DNA of 38,137 bases from Haplomitrium mnioides (GCA_049999725.1 JBNGIS010017762.1:1-38137), one strand, 5' to 3'; shown: positions 1 through 11,130, numbered from the stretch's first letter. A program made the numbers and translations. The notes: generated by a model from the sequence alone, not told the origin.

Positions 1-786
1 GTTCCGATCTGTCTTACGACGTGGGGCACCCCGCTTAAGAGGGATCCGTGAGAGACCACAAGGGATCAAGGAGGAAGGCCTGAAACAACAACCTATCGCG
101 GATCTGGCCGAAGGAAAACGGAGGAGTGCCGTAAGGGTGATACATCGCAGATCCAAGAGGAAGAGGAGAGGAGAGCCGAAAGGGGGGCAGATCACCTAGC
201 AGGCCGAGTAAGAGCGAGCAAAGGCAAAACGGCAACTTGGCGGCGACCCGAATCAAACGAGGTGCTGATATCAGTGGGGAAACGGCGATCCATCATGAAC
301 CGACCAACGGGAAGAAGGCTGAGCCAGAAGGGCGATGTGGCGCCAATCCGGTTGGGGGAAACGAAGGGTACGCCAAAAAGACGACCTATCGGTGAATCGG
401 GTGGCAAGGTGGGGCGGCCGGAAAATCAAGAGAACGCCGGTGCGACAAACGGAGGAGCAAGCGCAGCCGAAAGGGGGATTCATTGTAGCTCTGGCAGAAC
501 CTGAGGCGAAACTTCGGTGGGGTCCAACGGCAACATCTGACAGTTCGTCAAAGGGACTAACGGTCCTAAGGGGCTTTGCAGTGCCTATCTCGAGCTTTCG
601 CAACATATAACAACGGGAGCCTCAAGCACACGCTTGGTTCTTATCTCGAGGGAAGGTCGAAATGGCGACAATCAGCACCAGTTCTTACTCGGCGAGCACA
701 AGATTCTGCGGACGGCTTCGGAAACGTGGCACGCTGGGAAGCAAGGAAGGGTTTCCGGGGGTCAACATCGGATGAAGGTCAGCGCG

Positions 787-992
787 ACGGTCCGCCTACC
801 CCTTTGCGGGGCGGCGGTGGACGGCGGCCTTCGGATGACATGGCGACTCCAGGGGCCCCAAAGCGACTCACGGGACACGTGTCATAAGGAGGATAGTTCA
901 CTGGACCTCGGGCAATGTACGGGTCAACTGCGGAAGGAGTAGTCAACGCGACGGTCCGCCTACCCATTTGCGGGGCGACGGCAGACGGCGGT
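787..992. repeat. Duplicated 42-bp GC-rich block
   Basis: A block starting GACGGTCCGCCTACCC and ending GACGGCGG occurs at 787-828 and again at 951-992 with about four differences. The copies are 164 bp apart in direct orientation. Confidence 0.8.
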
Positions 993-1641
993 GCAGCGGA
1001 GGACGTGGCAAGCTGAGCGTAAAGTGGAATCTTCACGGGAATCTGCAAAATCTCTTCCCACAAGGTTCCCCGTTCTTTCCGGGAGGATTACCGTTATACC
1101 AATCTTTCTTGCTCAACTGAGAAGGCACGTGGCGCGATTTCCTTTCTCGTTCTAACTGAATTACCTGACGAATGGGCCACGCATCGTTTCCTCCCACTGC
1201 GAGCTCAACGGACATAACGACCTTCTCTTCGAATCGGGCTCGCGAGGTGGAGCGCTCGCGAGGGGAGTATACCTTGGCAGCTTTCGGATTTCTTCGGGTT
1301 GATGCATGAGCGATTGCAGGAAGCGATAGCGACCGCCAGACAAGTGAGTTGCGCATGGTAAGGCAGGGGTGGAGAGTTCAGTGAGGAGACGCGTGAAGCG
1401 GGTGTACTAGCTCTAGGGGGCCAGGGGGACTCGGAGGTGGACTGGAGGGGCGCCAAGAATCGCAGACTGAGGAGCTCTGGATGCTTAGGCGATCCAGGTG
1501 AACTTGTCCTTGCCGGTGGACCAGAGCGGAGGTGTACCGATACGTGAATCGAAGGAACTCTTGGTCTGCCGAGAACTAAGGAGGGGCTGCCAAGTGAGGA
1601 GCTTGGAGTGTCTCGGAAATTCCTTATGCACGCGCATCAAC

Positions 1642-1666
1642 CCAGAGTGTTCGGAGGACACTCTGG
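1642..1666. repeat. Short inverted repeat (hairpin)
   Basis: CCAGAGTGT at 1642-1650 pairs with ACACTCTGG at 1658-1666, giving a 9-bp perfect stem and a 7-nt loop. No U-run follows, and in this eukaryotic context no terminator function is implied. Confidence 0.6.
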
Positions 1667-1707
1667 TGTGTTTCTTCAAGTGGAGCTGAGAGGGGGGGGG
1701 GGGGCTG

Positions 1708-1807
1708 NNNNNNNNNNNNNNNNNNNNNNNNNNNNNNNNNNNNNNNNNNNNNNNNNNNNNNNNNNNNNNNNNNNNNNNNNNNNNNNNNNNNNNNNNNNNN
1801 NNNNNNN
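1708..1807. other. Assembly gap (100 N)
   Basis: One hundred undetermined bases directly after a run of 13 G residues. The homopolymer probably caused the break. Confidence 0.99.
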
Positions 1808-2564
1808 TCTGGAGAGGAGGGTGTGTGGGTTGTTGGGTTGCAGGTTGTAAGGCAGCGGGACTCATAAGGGAAGTATACATAGTTAGAATTCCAGAGGGTC
1901 TTCAAGGACTATGTTTTCTCTTGTACATTGTATATATGTGTTTGTTCATACATGTGTAGATAGATCTATATTTGGCATTGCAGCTCTGTAGGTTTAATAG
2001 ATTAGGAGACATCGGTTCAGCTGAGCAGACCTTGGGACACACTTAAAGAGGGAGTCCAATCCCTTGACACAAGTCTAGTGTCGTGGGGGTGAATGCTCTT
2101 TGTTCCCGATTCTATTGCATAGTTAGGAATTAGAGCATGCTAGGATAGCTAGGAGTAATTGTACCAGCGTTGTGACCACCCTGAGAGGGGGAGTCCAGCC
2201 CTTTTGTAGTGTTCAGCTGCGCAGGTCACCATTTCCATTCTGCCCAAGCACGAATAAGGTGGCAGGGCCTAAACCCTTGGGTCCTAGGAATAAAGAGGAA
2301 GAATCACATGAATACAACTTGGGTATTATGAATGTGGACCTGTGATAGGTTGAATGATTGACTTGAGAGTGAGAGGAAGAAGAAAGAGAAAAGCATACCA
2401 GACCTGTAAGGGGAGGAAGAGTCCTTAAGGTCTGAAAGTGGTAACTGGCAAGGGGCCATCTCAGAAAAGAACCTAAAAGCCCGCAATCTGTCCTCCCCTG
2501 CGCTCGAAACAGGGCCTGAAAAGGTTAAGGACCGAAACAAGGGAGCGACACTATACATTTGTGA
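1808..2564. other. Unassigned segment next to the copia remnant
   Basis: The composition is intermediate between the GC-rich start and the AT-rich remainder. Two related motifs, GAGGGAGTCCAATCCCTT at 2048-2065 and a similar one at 2183-2203, are about 135 bp apart. An open frame on the minus strand (2558-2304) shows no recognised domain. The copia coding similarity stops at about 2565, so this may be the 3' part of that element, including its LTR, or the sequence it is broken against. No paired LTR could be identified. Confidence 0.35.
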
Positions 2565-3900
2565 AATGTATCATTTGTAGGATCTAAGGACCTTAAATCC
2601 ATGGAAGTACTCATAGACTTTGAGTTATACCTATTAAATTGCTTAAGAACATTGGTCATATAAGTGGTAAGACTAATAAGAGTCCTATGAGGGAGGTAGT
2701 CAAACTAAATTCCAAGACAGTAGTTTGGTTAATCAATGTCTTTCATTTCGAGGACTCCTTTTAAGGTTTAGATTGTTTGTGAAATCAATCTAGGAGTTTT
2801 AAAGATATTGATATCATAAATAAGATTGCAAGTATGAAAATTTCCTCATTCTTGTGTTTGAAGAATAAACATGGTGCAATGTTTTCAGTGATGAAATATA
2901 AGGCGAGCAAATTAGTCTGGAATCTCTTATACCAGATTCATCTACTCTGTTTGAGACCATAAATAGAATGCAATATCTGTACTGAAAAGGCATTCTTTTT
3001 TGTCTTTTTCTTCTTTTGTTGTTGTTTCACTTATGGCTGGGCATTCTGAGGTACATTTAATTTACTGTTATGTAATGTGGAAAGCATACTTTTATCATGA
3101 TGGACTATGGGTCCTCCATCATTAATCTACTTCATCCAGTGCTTAGTAGAAGTACCACTAAGAAAGCCATCAACTATAGGCTTAGTAGGTATCTAAAGCA
3201 TACTAGATGTATGTTAGACTATAGGTCCATTGTTCTTTGTAAAAGTAAATCTACTGAATACGAGATAATAGCTCTCGAGTGGGTTTTTTTGTTTGCTCCC
3301 TCTGAATGTAAAATTTCACTCGCTTGAGTAACTTTGGAGGGGCTTTCATGTAGATCTCAGTATTAATAATACCATATGATTAGCCATCATAACATCCATC
3401 AGATGCATGACGAGTTTATGAAGCATTACAAAGGAAATGATGTACATATAGGTTATAGCATCTAGTACTGGATCATAGCTGAAATCACAATCTATGCCAT
3501 AGATTTGCGTATTTTTTTTGCAAATAGGGGTGCTTTACAGCTGATGACTTCACCTTTGGTGTTCATTTTCCATAAAAAGAAAAATTTGTAGCCTTTATAG
3601 TGTACGTTTGGTATGAATGATATTGAAGGGCCAAAGGCATGCCTCTTTATGGGAGTGAAGTTCAGAATGAATGGCATTTTCCCACATAGACCGATCGATC
3701 TTGTGTTGAACTTTCCTTGTGTGCATGTATTGAATTGCAATTTTCTCGTTATGAGTATGAAGAGCAGCTCTAAGTGCGACAGTAAGATGTTCAACACTAG
3801 GTCCTCATATATGTCGAGGATTTTGTTTCTGTCCTGGATAAGAATCCTTACAACCAAGAGATCTACCTCTCTTGGCTTTAGTTGATGCATCAACTACAAT
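2565..3900 (-). pseudogene. copia reverse transcriptase remnant
   Basis: The 133-codon frame (3893-3492) ends with FGPSISFIPNVHYKGYKFFF and NTKGEVISCKAPLFAKK. This matches the start of copia RT, usually GPVVxTPxxVKPVGYKWVFxxKRN.. then YKARLVAQGF. In another frame LVMHLMDVMMANHM (about 3420-3370) matches the segment around the first catalytic Asp. At about 2960-2570 FFKHKNEEIFILAIYxMIS covers the YVDD region, with the two Asp lost, followed by the KxxLEMKDI region. The RT is discontinuous and cannot be functional. Confidence 0.8.
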
Positions 3901-4079
3901 GATTGTAGCTTGCTGAATTCTAGCGGGAATGCTACATCTTTCAATATGTGAACAGGTAGTAGTGTTTGTGTCATTAAATGCATCAAAAAGTTTTGCTAAA
4001 ATTTGGTGTAAGTGCAAAATGTGTTGAACTTCTTCAATTGCTCGCTTGGTGGGGGTGTCATTGAAGAAGATAGCTTTAA

Positions 4080-4935
4080 GTTGCCACTATAACTAAGATA
4101 TAGTCTTTGTATCTCCATGTCTCCGAGCTCCCAAAGGCATATAGATGTCTTCGTTGACAATCTTGGAAGCGGATTTTATAAACATCACTAGTAAAAGGTT
4201 TCAGAAATCTGATTATGAATGGGCTGTCAAAACTGATGTAGATTCTTTTTTGGTATTGAGGACGTAGTACAGTACATTTGGGTCCTAAGTTTGGAACCAA
4301 TACTTGGCAGCCAAACATTCACAAGTATGCAAGGTCTGGGGGCATGCCAAATGCTAAGTGGTGAAAGCATGAGGAGTTGAATGGAGAAAGTCCGTATTTT
4401 AATAGTGAGGTTGCATGTAGTATGACGTAGCTCCATGCTGTTAGAGGCAACTTGGTGTGCATTAATAATATGTGAGCAATAAGTTGCAATTTTTTGATAA
4501 CAAATTTTGCAATGCCATTTTGAAAGTGAGCATATGGCACTAGATACTAAACTTCTATCTGAGTAATCACACAAAAGTCATCCAATATTTTTGAGGTAAA
4601 CTCTCGAGCTCTATTTACAAGTAGAACTTTGATAGGGTTTTCTGGAAGTTGAGCTGTGAATTTGAGTATATTTGCTAGAATCTGAAATTAGACTACGCTT
4701 CGAGTAGATAACAGTGAAACTTGTGACCATTTAGAAGATGAGTCTAAAGTGACGAAGAAGAATTGGAATAGGTTATTAGGTGGTTTTATAGGCCCACAAA
4801 TGCCAACATTCAATTGTTGTAAAAAATCTCGTACTATATAGACTGTTTTAGCTATATAGAGCATGTTAAGAATTTTCCTTGTAAAGATGCCATACATAGT
4901 TGTGGCAATAAAGATGAACTTGCAATATTTAGTAT
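4080..4935 (-). pseudogene. copia integrase remnant
   Basis: Two overlapping open frames give consecutive parts of a copia integrase. At 4897-4688 the segment with GICGPIKPPNNLFQFFFVTL and SSKWSQVSLLSTRSV matches the start of the catalytic core; in the family this contains the first Asp, here also Asp (TLDSSSKW). At 4540-4319 PYAHFQNGIAKFVIKKLQL matches the conserved segment around the last acidic residue, normally a Glu/Asp after NG(L/I)A; here it reads Lys. The downstream part GSKLRTQMYCTTSSIPKK continues the family pattern. Frameshifts and stops separate the pieces. Confidence 0.85.
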
Positions 4936-5227
4936 TCTAAGAGAACCTTTAGAGATTTTACTATATATATTTGTACTTGAGTGCCATAGTCTTCTATGCC
5001 ACAATGCAATAAGGTTCTTTGAAGTAGATTCAAAAAAACATGATTGAATCTTTGTGATATGGAGACCTCATAAGAAAGAATGTACTATCTCTATAATCTA
5101 TAACCCTTGAAAAGTTTTTTGTAGAATCTCTAGGACTTCTTGATTCTCATATATGCCTGTATGAATGTGTAGCTTATTTGCTCGAATATCTTGGAAACTT
5201 ATTAAGTTTTTTTGTTGTTGAGGGAGC

Positions 5228-5488
5228 TTACATAGCAACAACAACTGTGAAGTCTATGCTCCTTTGAAGGATCACTATTGTTGGACCATATCTCTCTTCT
5301 ACTTTTTTGCATCGTGTAATTGTAGTTATTATTTTGGATGAAAGGATAATATTCGTGAAGTATTTCCTATTCCTTAATGTGGTGTGGTATGTATCATTTT
5401 GCACTATGCAATTGGTATTATTTCTTGAATGTAAGTGATTGTCATGGTATGAAGTCATAGAAGGCTCTAGTGGTACATGTGAATTCAT
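5228..5488 (-). pseudogene. copia aspartic protease remnant
   Basis: An 86-codon open frame includes CIVQNDTYHTTLRNRKYF, which aligns with the protease region of plant copia elements, where CIVDSxTTHTIL carries the catalytic Asp. Here the Asp-Ser pair reads Gln-Asn-Asp, so the catalytic centre is lost. In the family this enzyme cleaves the polyprotein. It sits in the expected place, between the gag knuckle and integrase. Confidence 0.75.
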
Positions 5489-5549
5489 ATATTCTATTAG
5501 ATACTGGAAATTATTGTATTAGATATATTCTATTAGTTCAAGGAAATTT

Positions 5550-6498
5550 CCTTGAGGTCCTTCTTTAGTTTTAGAGAGATTGTCTTTGTACAATTTAGCA
5601 AGATGTGAAGGTTCTCTATAGTATGTTTTCAAGTATCCTCGGGTACTACATCAAAGACATTTCATAGATTTGTTTTTTGTATCTAAGTAGGTCTTGGGAG
5701 TTCCACATCTTCAACCTCTTCAACAAATGTTATCCCTATTCTGCCATTCTGATCGAATGTCAATCCAGCCTGAACCTCTTTCTCTCAATGAGGAATTTTG
5801 ACCCCTATTTTGGAATCATCTATCCCTCCCACTATTCAAAATACCTCTATTCTTGGCACTTCTTTAGCTAGCACTAGCATTATATGATGTGGGAGTTTCT
5901 ATATTTGTTGTAGATGGAAGGGTTCCAGGAAATCTTAGTTTAGAATTTTGGAGAAGTAGGATTTGATGCTTCTCTGCAATCAACATATGTGCAATTAATT
6001 GTGAGAATTTAATGAAATTCATATTTCAGTATTTTAGAGATATGACAAGATTTATTGCATGGAAAGTTGATAGTGTTTTCCCAAAATTTTCAGCATTGTC
6101 AACTGGTTGCTCGCATACAAAGAGTTGGGAGATAATGCAAAAACGTTTGTTGTTGCATTCGACTATGGTTTTAAAGTCTTGAACTATCAAGTTTATCTAG
6201 TCATGGCATGGTGCATGTAAGAAAATTAAAAGGATATGGTCAAGTCTAAGTTTCAATTCTTCCCATAAAATGCATAGGTTGAATTCATTTAGATATTGAG
6301 TTTTCAGCAATTTTTCAAGATGGTGTTTGATTGATATTAACGGTTTGACTTTCTCTCACAGGTAGGACCATCATTAGTAATGATGGTGTCTTGTAATTCC
6401 TTGGTGGTGAGATATGCTTTCATATCCAAGCTCTATGATAAGTAATTATACCCATCAATAGCCAATTCTTTGAAATTCAGTTTTTCAAATGTTGTCAT
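5550..6498 (-). pseudogene. copia gag remnant with broken zinc knuckle
   Basis: The start (MTTFEKLNFKELAIDGYNYL, from 6498) matches the beginning of plant copia gag proteins, in which a Trp follows shortly after. Here that Trp codon is TAG. Further stops and frameshifts follow. Near 5640-5580 lies a degenerate CCHC zinc knuckle: two Cys survive as CL*C, while the expected His and last Cys have become Tyr. It is followed by the typical basic PSHLAKLYK stretch. Gag would have formed the particle and bound the element RNA. No intact protein can be made. Confidence 0.75.
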
Positions 6499-7283
6499 TT
6501 TTTGTGTATGAATGTTGCAGGTATTCTGATTTAGTTTTCAAGAAATTTCAGAATCCAAGAAATCCCATTTTGGAATTTGTTGATTTCAGTTTTAGATTCG
6601 AGAGAATCTCAAGATTTGTGGTTTGATCTACATTAATTTGGCAATTTCTATTTCTGATTTTAGAAAATAAATGAAAGTTTTTTTATTGCATGTGAAGTTT
6701 TCTATTGGTAAGTTACTACTTTGACATTCTTTTATTTTTCTATTGCTATAACTTAGAATTTGAGTTATTTGTAAAATCAATTTAATTTTCAAATTAATCT
6801 TCTTTTGTTGCTATGTGGAGGTGAATTTGTAATCTAAGAAATGTTGTGTTTCACATCTCTAAAGTCAATGCAAATATATGTATAGTTTCATAGTTTGAAT
6901 ATTCAATTTAGTAAGCCATAAATATGTTTTAAAAACTTGGATCTTTAGAATTTGTCTCTTTAAGTATATTAGTTCAAATTTTCAATAGGTTAGAATTATC
7001 TTTTCTCTTTTGTTATATGAAGCAATTTTGAGAATTTTGGAAGAAAAACATCTAGATCACCAAACTATCACCAAGCGATCATGTTCACAAAAAATGTGCC
7101 TACAATTTTTTTCTTTTACACCACTTTGTAAGAATTTGTAAGAAAAATAGTTGTGCTTATAATGTGCTAAAGTTCACATAAGTATATCTAGCACATTTCT
7201 CTACAACTCTCTTCTAATATATATTTTTATATTTGTATTCATGCAATATGCCCTTTTGTATATATAGGCAGGTGGTTGTAGCC
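6499..7283. other. AT-rich stretch 5' of the copia gag, nothing recognised
   Basis: By orientation this is where the copia 5' leader and 5' LTR should lie. I found no convincing primer-binding site or LTR ends. There is no open frame of note. Confidence 0.4.
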
Positions 7284-7383
7284 NNNNNNNNNNNNNNNNN
7301 NNNNNNNNNNNNNNNNNNNNNNNNNNNNNNNNNNNNNNNNNNNNNNNNNNNNNNNNNNNNNNNNNNNNNNNNNNNNNNNNNNN
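7284..7383. other. Assembly gap (100 N)
   Basis: One hundred undetermined bases just before an (AT)n tract. Confidence 0.99.
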
Positions 7384-7388
7384 AAATT

Positions 7389-7390
<2 letters not shown>

Positions 7391-7474
<84 letters not shown>
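7391..7474. repeat. (AT)42 microsatellite
   Basis: An uninterrupted AT dinucleotide tract of 84 bp follows the gap. It marks the left edge of the chromovirus-derived inverted repeat. Confidence 0.98.
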
Positions 7475-7476
<2 letters not shown>

Positions 7477-7479
7477 ACA

Positions 7480-8178
7480 TACATGATTATTTAAGATTTA
7501 CCATATAGTATGGATGGATATTGTGTCTAAGTTAAAGCCCTTGTTTCTAGTTCATCTTCTTTTCTAAATTGTGTTTAACTTCTTCCTCTATCTATAGCTA
7601 TTGATGACTGTGAGGAAAATGAAGTCGACCTCATTTTGGCAACCTAAGTTATCAAGAAAAGGTGGCACTCATAAGTTCAATATATAATTTTGTAGAAAGG
7701 ATATCCACTTTTTTATGCTACTTAAAAGCCTTGGTCAAACGTTGAGAATGTTTAAGATGTTATTTGACTGTTTGAAAGTGCTAATAATGACAAGAACATC
7801 ATCGATTAGAAGGTGCAAACTATATGATAGTGAAAATATGATGTTGTACTATATATAAAAAATAGAAAGAAGTGAAGAAAATGGATTGACTACCAAAATA
7901 AGATTAATTTTAGTGAAGTGGCATAATATAACTTGCTCTTAAAGTTACATTTAGAGAAGTAGGAAAAAGTCACTTCTAGAGCTAAAGTTGAAGTAAGCAA
8001 AAAAAGTAAGCTGACACTTACTTCTCAAGTGTAAATAGAAGAGCTTGATTTCTCAACTACTCATTCTAGAGTTCATCTCAATTGGTTTGAGTTTTTGCTT
8101 GTGTACTCTTTGTAGAATTGTCTTTCTTGACATTTGGTTTGTTTTGTTGATTGTATATCTTAGTATTTTTAGACATGG
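7480..8178 (+). repeat. Left arm of large inverted repeat (chromovirus 3' end)
   Basis: The reverse complement aligns along its whole length with 10333-11130. Good stretches include AAACTCAAACCAATTGAGA against AAGCTCAAACCAATTAAGAGA and CCTACTTCTCTAAATGTAAC against CCTACTTCTCTGAAAGTAAC. The arm carries a broken chromodomain reading frame, then about 370 bp of non-coding sequence that ends where the satellite begins. It looks like the 3' end of a Ty3/gypsy chromovirus pointing into the satellite. Confidence 0.85.
7603..7809 (+). pseudogene. Chromovirus chromodomain remnant
   Basis: In one frame of 69 codons the pattern QYIIL-stop-KGYP...YAT-stop-KPWSNVENV..VI..LFE is visible. It matches the chromodomain at the integrase C-terminus of Ty3/gypsy chromoviruses (usually YLVKWKGYP..EATWEPxxNL). 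Both stops fall exactly on the two conserved Trp codons (TGG to TAG or TAA). The frame stays open otherwise apart from a few more stops, and it ends at TAG 7807-7809. In the family this domain binds modified histones and directs integration. Confidence 0.75.
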
Positions 8179-10332
8179 TTGATTTCTAAATATTGCCCAT
8201 TGCAAATCTTACTTAGTTTTGCTTGACTCCATATCAACTTCTAGTAGAGCATTAAAAATCTTAGATGAATAAAGTAAAGTCATGGTCAATTTCTAGACGT
8301 TGATAGGTGGAATTCTTTGACATTTATGTTTGAGTCATAGCCAATCTCTAGATGTTTATGATTGGAAATCTTGAAAATCAATGTTTATTGCATTGTCAAT
8401 TTGTAGATATTGGCTATTAGAAATCTTGGGCATATTTTTTGAGCCAACATCAATTTATAGATGTAGAAGAGTGGAAAACTTGGATGACTATACTTAAAGC
8501 ATAACTAGTTGCTAGATGTTGATGAGTGGAAATCTTTGATGTCTAGGTTTGAATCTAGTCAAACTTCTAGATGTTAATGACTGGAAACTCATGATACCTA
8601 TAATTTAGGCATAGTCAATTTCTAGAATTAACCATTAGAAATCTTACACATCTTTGTTTTACTCATAATAAGTTACCAATTGAAGAGTATAAATCTTCGC
8701 TTACTATAATATGGCATTGGTTAATTTCTAGACGTTGATGCGTTGAAAAATTTGACCTCTATGTTAAAGTCATGGACAATTTATAGATGTTTATGATTGG
8801 AAATATTAACTATCTATGTTTGAAACATATTGAATTTCTAGTTACTAACCAATAAAAATCCAAGGCATCTATCTTGAGTCATGATCAATTTCTAGACTTA
8901 AAAGAGTGGAGATCTTGGATGAATTTAATGGACCCATGGTCACTTTCTATCACTTGATGAGTAGAAGTCATGGGCATTTATGTTTCAGTCAAAGCCAAGT
9001 TCTTGATGTTGATGATTAAAAATCTTGAAGAACTTTGTTAACCTCAACGTGAAATTCTAAACATTGACCATTAGAAATGTTGGTCATCTAACTTTGAGTC
9101 ATAATGAATTTCTAAACATCAAAGAATAAAAATTTAAGATGACAATACTTCAAGTATGCTCAATTTCTAGAACTTAATGAGTGGAAATCTTTGACATCTA
9201 TATTTGAGTATTGGCCAATTTCTAGATGTTGATAATTGGAAATCTTTGACATCTATGTTTGAAACATGGTCAAGTTCTGGACATTCGCTATCACAAATAT
9301 TTGCCATGTACACTTGAGTCATGATCAATTTGATAGACATTGATGAGTTGCTATTTTTTATATTTGTGTTGTGGTTACAGGGAATTTCTAGATGTTGATG
9401 ATTGGAAATCTTTGACATCAATATTTAAGATTTGGTTAATTTCTAAATATTGACGATTAGAAATCAATCCATCATTCTTTGAACCATGATGAATTTCTAG
9501 ACAACAAAGAGTGGAAATCTAGGATCACTATATTCAAAGCATGATCAATTGCTAGATGTTGAAGAGTAAAAATATGTGACATCTATGTTTGAGTCATGAC
9601 TAATTTCTAGATGTTGATGATTGGAAATTTCAGAGAACTATATTTGAGACGTAGCTAATCTCTAGAAATTGACCATTGGAAATGTTTGACATCTACATTT
9701 GAGTTATCATCAATTTCAAGTCTTGGAAGAGTGGAAATATTGGATGACTCCAATTGATGCTTTGTCAATTTCTAGACTAGTATGAGTGAAAATCTTGAGC
9801 ATAAATAATTGAGTTATGGTTGATGTGTAGATGTTGTTGATTGGAAATCCTAGACATCTATGTTTGAAACATGGTCAATTCTAAGACTTTGAGTATTACA
9901 AATTTGGTGCATCTATGTTCAAAACATCATTTCTTTCTAGACTTAGAGTAATAGAAATCTTGGATAACCATAATTTACACATAGTCAATTTGTAAATAAT
10001 CATGAGTGGAAATTATAGACTGCTATATTTGAGTCATGGTTAATTTTTTGATGTTCATGATTGAAAACTTAGATACATATATGTAAGACATGATCAACTT
10101 TTACATATTGACTATTACAAACGTTTGGCATCTACAATTGAGTTTGATTAATTTCTAGATGTGGAAGTGTGTAAACCATGGATGATTATTATTGAGACAT
10201 AATTTCTAGATGTTGATGAGTGGAAATCTTAGACATCTATATTTGACTCATAGCAAAGTTTTACATGTTGATGATTCAAAATCTTGAACACCATATTAAA
10301 GATATAGTAGGTTTTAGGAATTGATGATTAAT
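8179..10332. repeat. Satellite array with four-monomer higher-order repeat
   Basis: About 39 degenerate monomers of about 55 bp, typically starting TCAATTTCTAGA(T/C)GTTGA. Four classes alternate in the order A-B-C-D: A has GATGAGTGGAAATC and ends GAGTCATGG; B has GATGATTGGAAATC and ends GAAACATGG; C has GACCATTAGAAATC and ends GAGTCATGA; D has AAGAGTGGAAATCTTGGATGAC and ends AAGCATGG. A monomers start near 8286, 8509, 8720, 8939, 9158, 9544, 9763, 9981 and 10200, so the unit is about 219 bp. Between 9158 and 9544 one D monomer is missing. No coding frame is present. Confidence 0.9.
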
Positions 10333-11130
10333 GTGAGAAAACTCAAAGATAAACTCCAAATTAGTAAAAAAAACTCAATTACAAAATCTAATAAAGTAAA
10401 CCAAACCAATGCCAAGACATGCAATCTTTGAAAGAGAACAAAAGTGAAAGCTCAAACCAATTAAGAGAAACCACTGAATAAAGAGTTGAACAATACGGCT
10501 CTTTTATTAATACCTGAGAAAAATGTATCATTTAACTTCCTTTTCTTAAAAGTTACTTCAACTTTTGACCCAAAAAAATGATCGTATCCTACTTCTCTGA
10601 AAGTAACTTTAAAAACAAGTTACTTCAACTTCCAAACCTAAAAGTGACCTTACACCACTTCTTTAAAAGAAACCCTACTTTAGTGAAGTGATCTTATACC
10701 GCTTCATTAACTTAACCTTCCTTTAGTGAAGCAACTTTATACCATTTATTTCAATCATCTTTATTTTAGCAATATAATATATGTACTAGTATATAATCCT
10801 CGATTTCTTAATCAATGATGTTTTTCTGAGAACCAATACTTTGAAACACTCAAATAGCATCTTGAGTATTCTTAGTGTTTGAGCACATCTACCAAGTAGC
10901 ATCATGAAGTGGAAAAAAACTTCCATAAAACTATGTATTGAGCTTGTGAGTATCTCTATTGCTTGATAAAGATCTCTTATCTCCAAAATACAGTGACATA
11001 ATTTTCTTCATGATTATTAATAACTATAGAAGGAGGAGTAAGTCAAACACAATTTAGCAAAAAAAAGTAGACTAAGAACAAAATTATTAAGTTTAGACAA
11101 ATAAAACACAAGATGAATCTTAAGATATAG
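10333..11130 (-). repeat. Right arm of large inverted repeat (chromovirus 3' end)
   Basis: This is the inverted counterpart of 7480-8178, slightly longer and diverged by many substitutions and small indels. It carries a minus-strand chromodomain remnant and the same non-coding tail. It joins directly to chromovirus integrase and RT remains at higher coordinates. Confidence 0.85.
10808..11015 (-). pseudogene. Chromovirus chromodomain remnant, second copy
   Basis: Minus-strand translation gives QAQYIVLWKFF followed, after a frameshift, by a DATW-like segment and a run equivalent to LFESxxxxKNIID in the left arm. Here the first conserved Trp is intact. It ends at TAA 10810-10808, the same place as the left copy. 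It lies directly downstream of the integrase core remnant, as expected for a chromovirus polyprotein. Confidence 0.7.

Larger units (their letters stand above)
1..1707. other. GC-rich segment of unknown identity
   Basis: This stretch is clearly GC-richer than the rest of the window. Short open frames exist on both strands, but none shows a family motif, and overlapping frames on opposite strands suggest chance frames in GC-rich DNA. It contains a repeated block (787-828 and 951-992) and a short hairpin (1642-1666), and it ends in a run of G next to an assembly gap. It could be an LTR or untranslated part of a retroelement, or an organelle-derived insertion; neither is supported by a motif I can see. 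Confidence 0.5.
2565..6498 (-). mobile_element. Decayed Ty1/copia retrotransposon, internal region
   Basis: On the minus strand the order is gag, protease, integrase, reverse transcriptase, which is diagnostic of Ty1/copia (integrase before RT). All parts are broken by stops and frameshifts. Gag would start at 6498. A stretch at about 3060-3290 interrupts the RT similarity and may be a small insertion. RNase H is not recognised, and LTRs, primer-binding site and target duplications were not found. The element is long dead. Confidence 0.85.

Noticed and set aside
1033-1456. Overlapping minus-strand open frames in the GC-rich segment
   Set aside because: Several frames are open at once, as expected in GC-rich non-coding DNA, and no motif of a known family is present.
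3097-3327. Plus-strand open frame with STEYEIIAL, a possible copia RNase H fragment
   Set aside because: A weak similarity to the STTEAEYxAL region of copia RNase H is visible, but it is short, on the opposite strand to the surrounding element and without supporting motifs. It is too uncertain to call.
6420-6445. GCTCTATGATA as a possible initiator-tRNA primer-binding site of the copia element
   Set aside because: It lies inside the gag reading frame (it encodes the segment after the conserved NYL), downstream of the gag start, so it cannot be the primer-binding site.
7214-7508. Open frames with Tyr-Ile repeats around the gap
   Set aside because: Translations of the (AT)n tract and of N bases, not coding.
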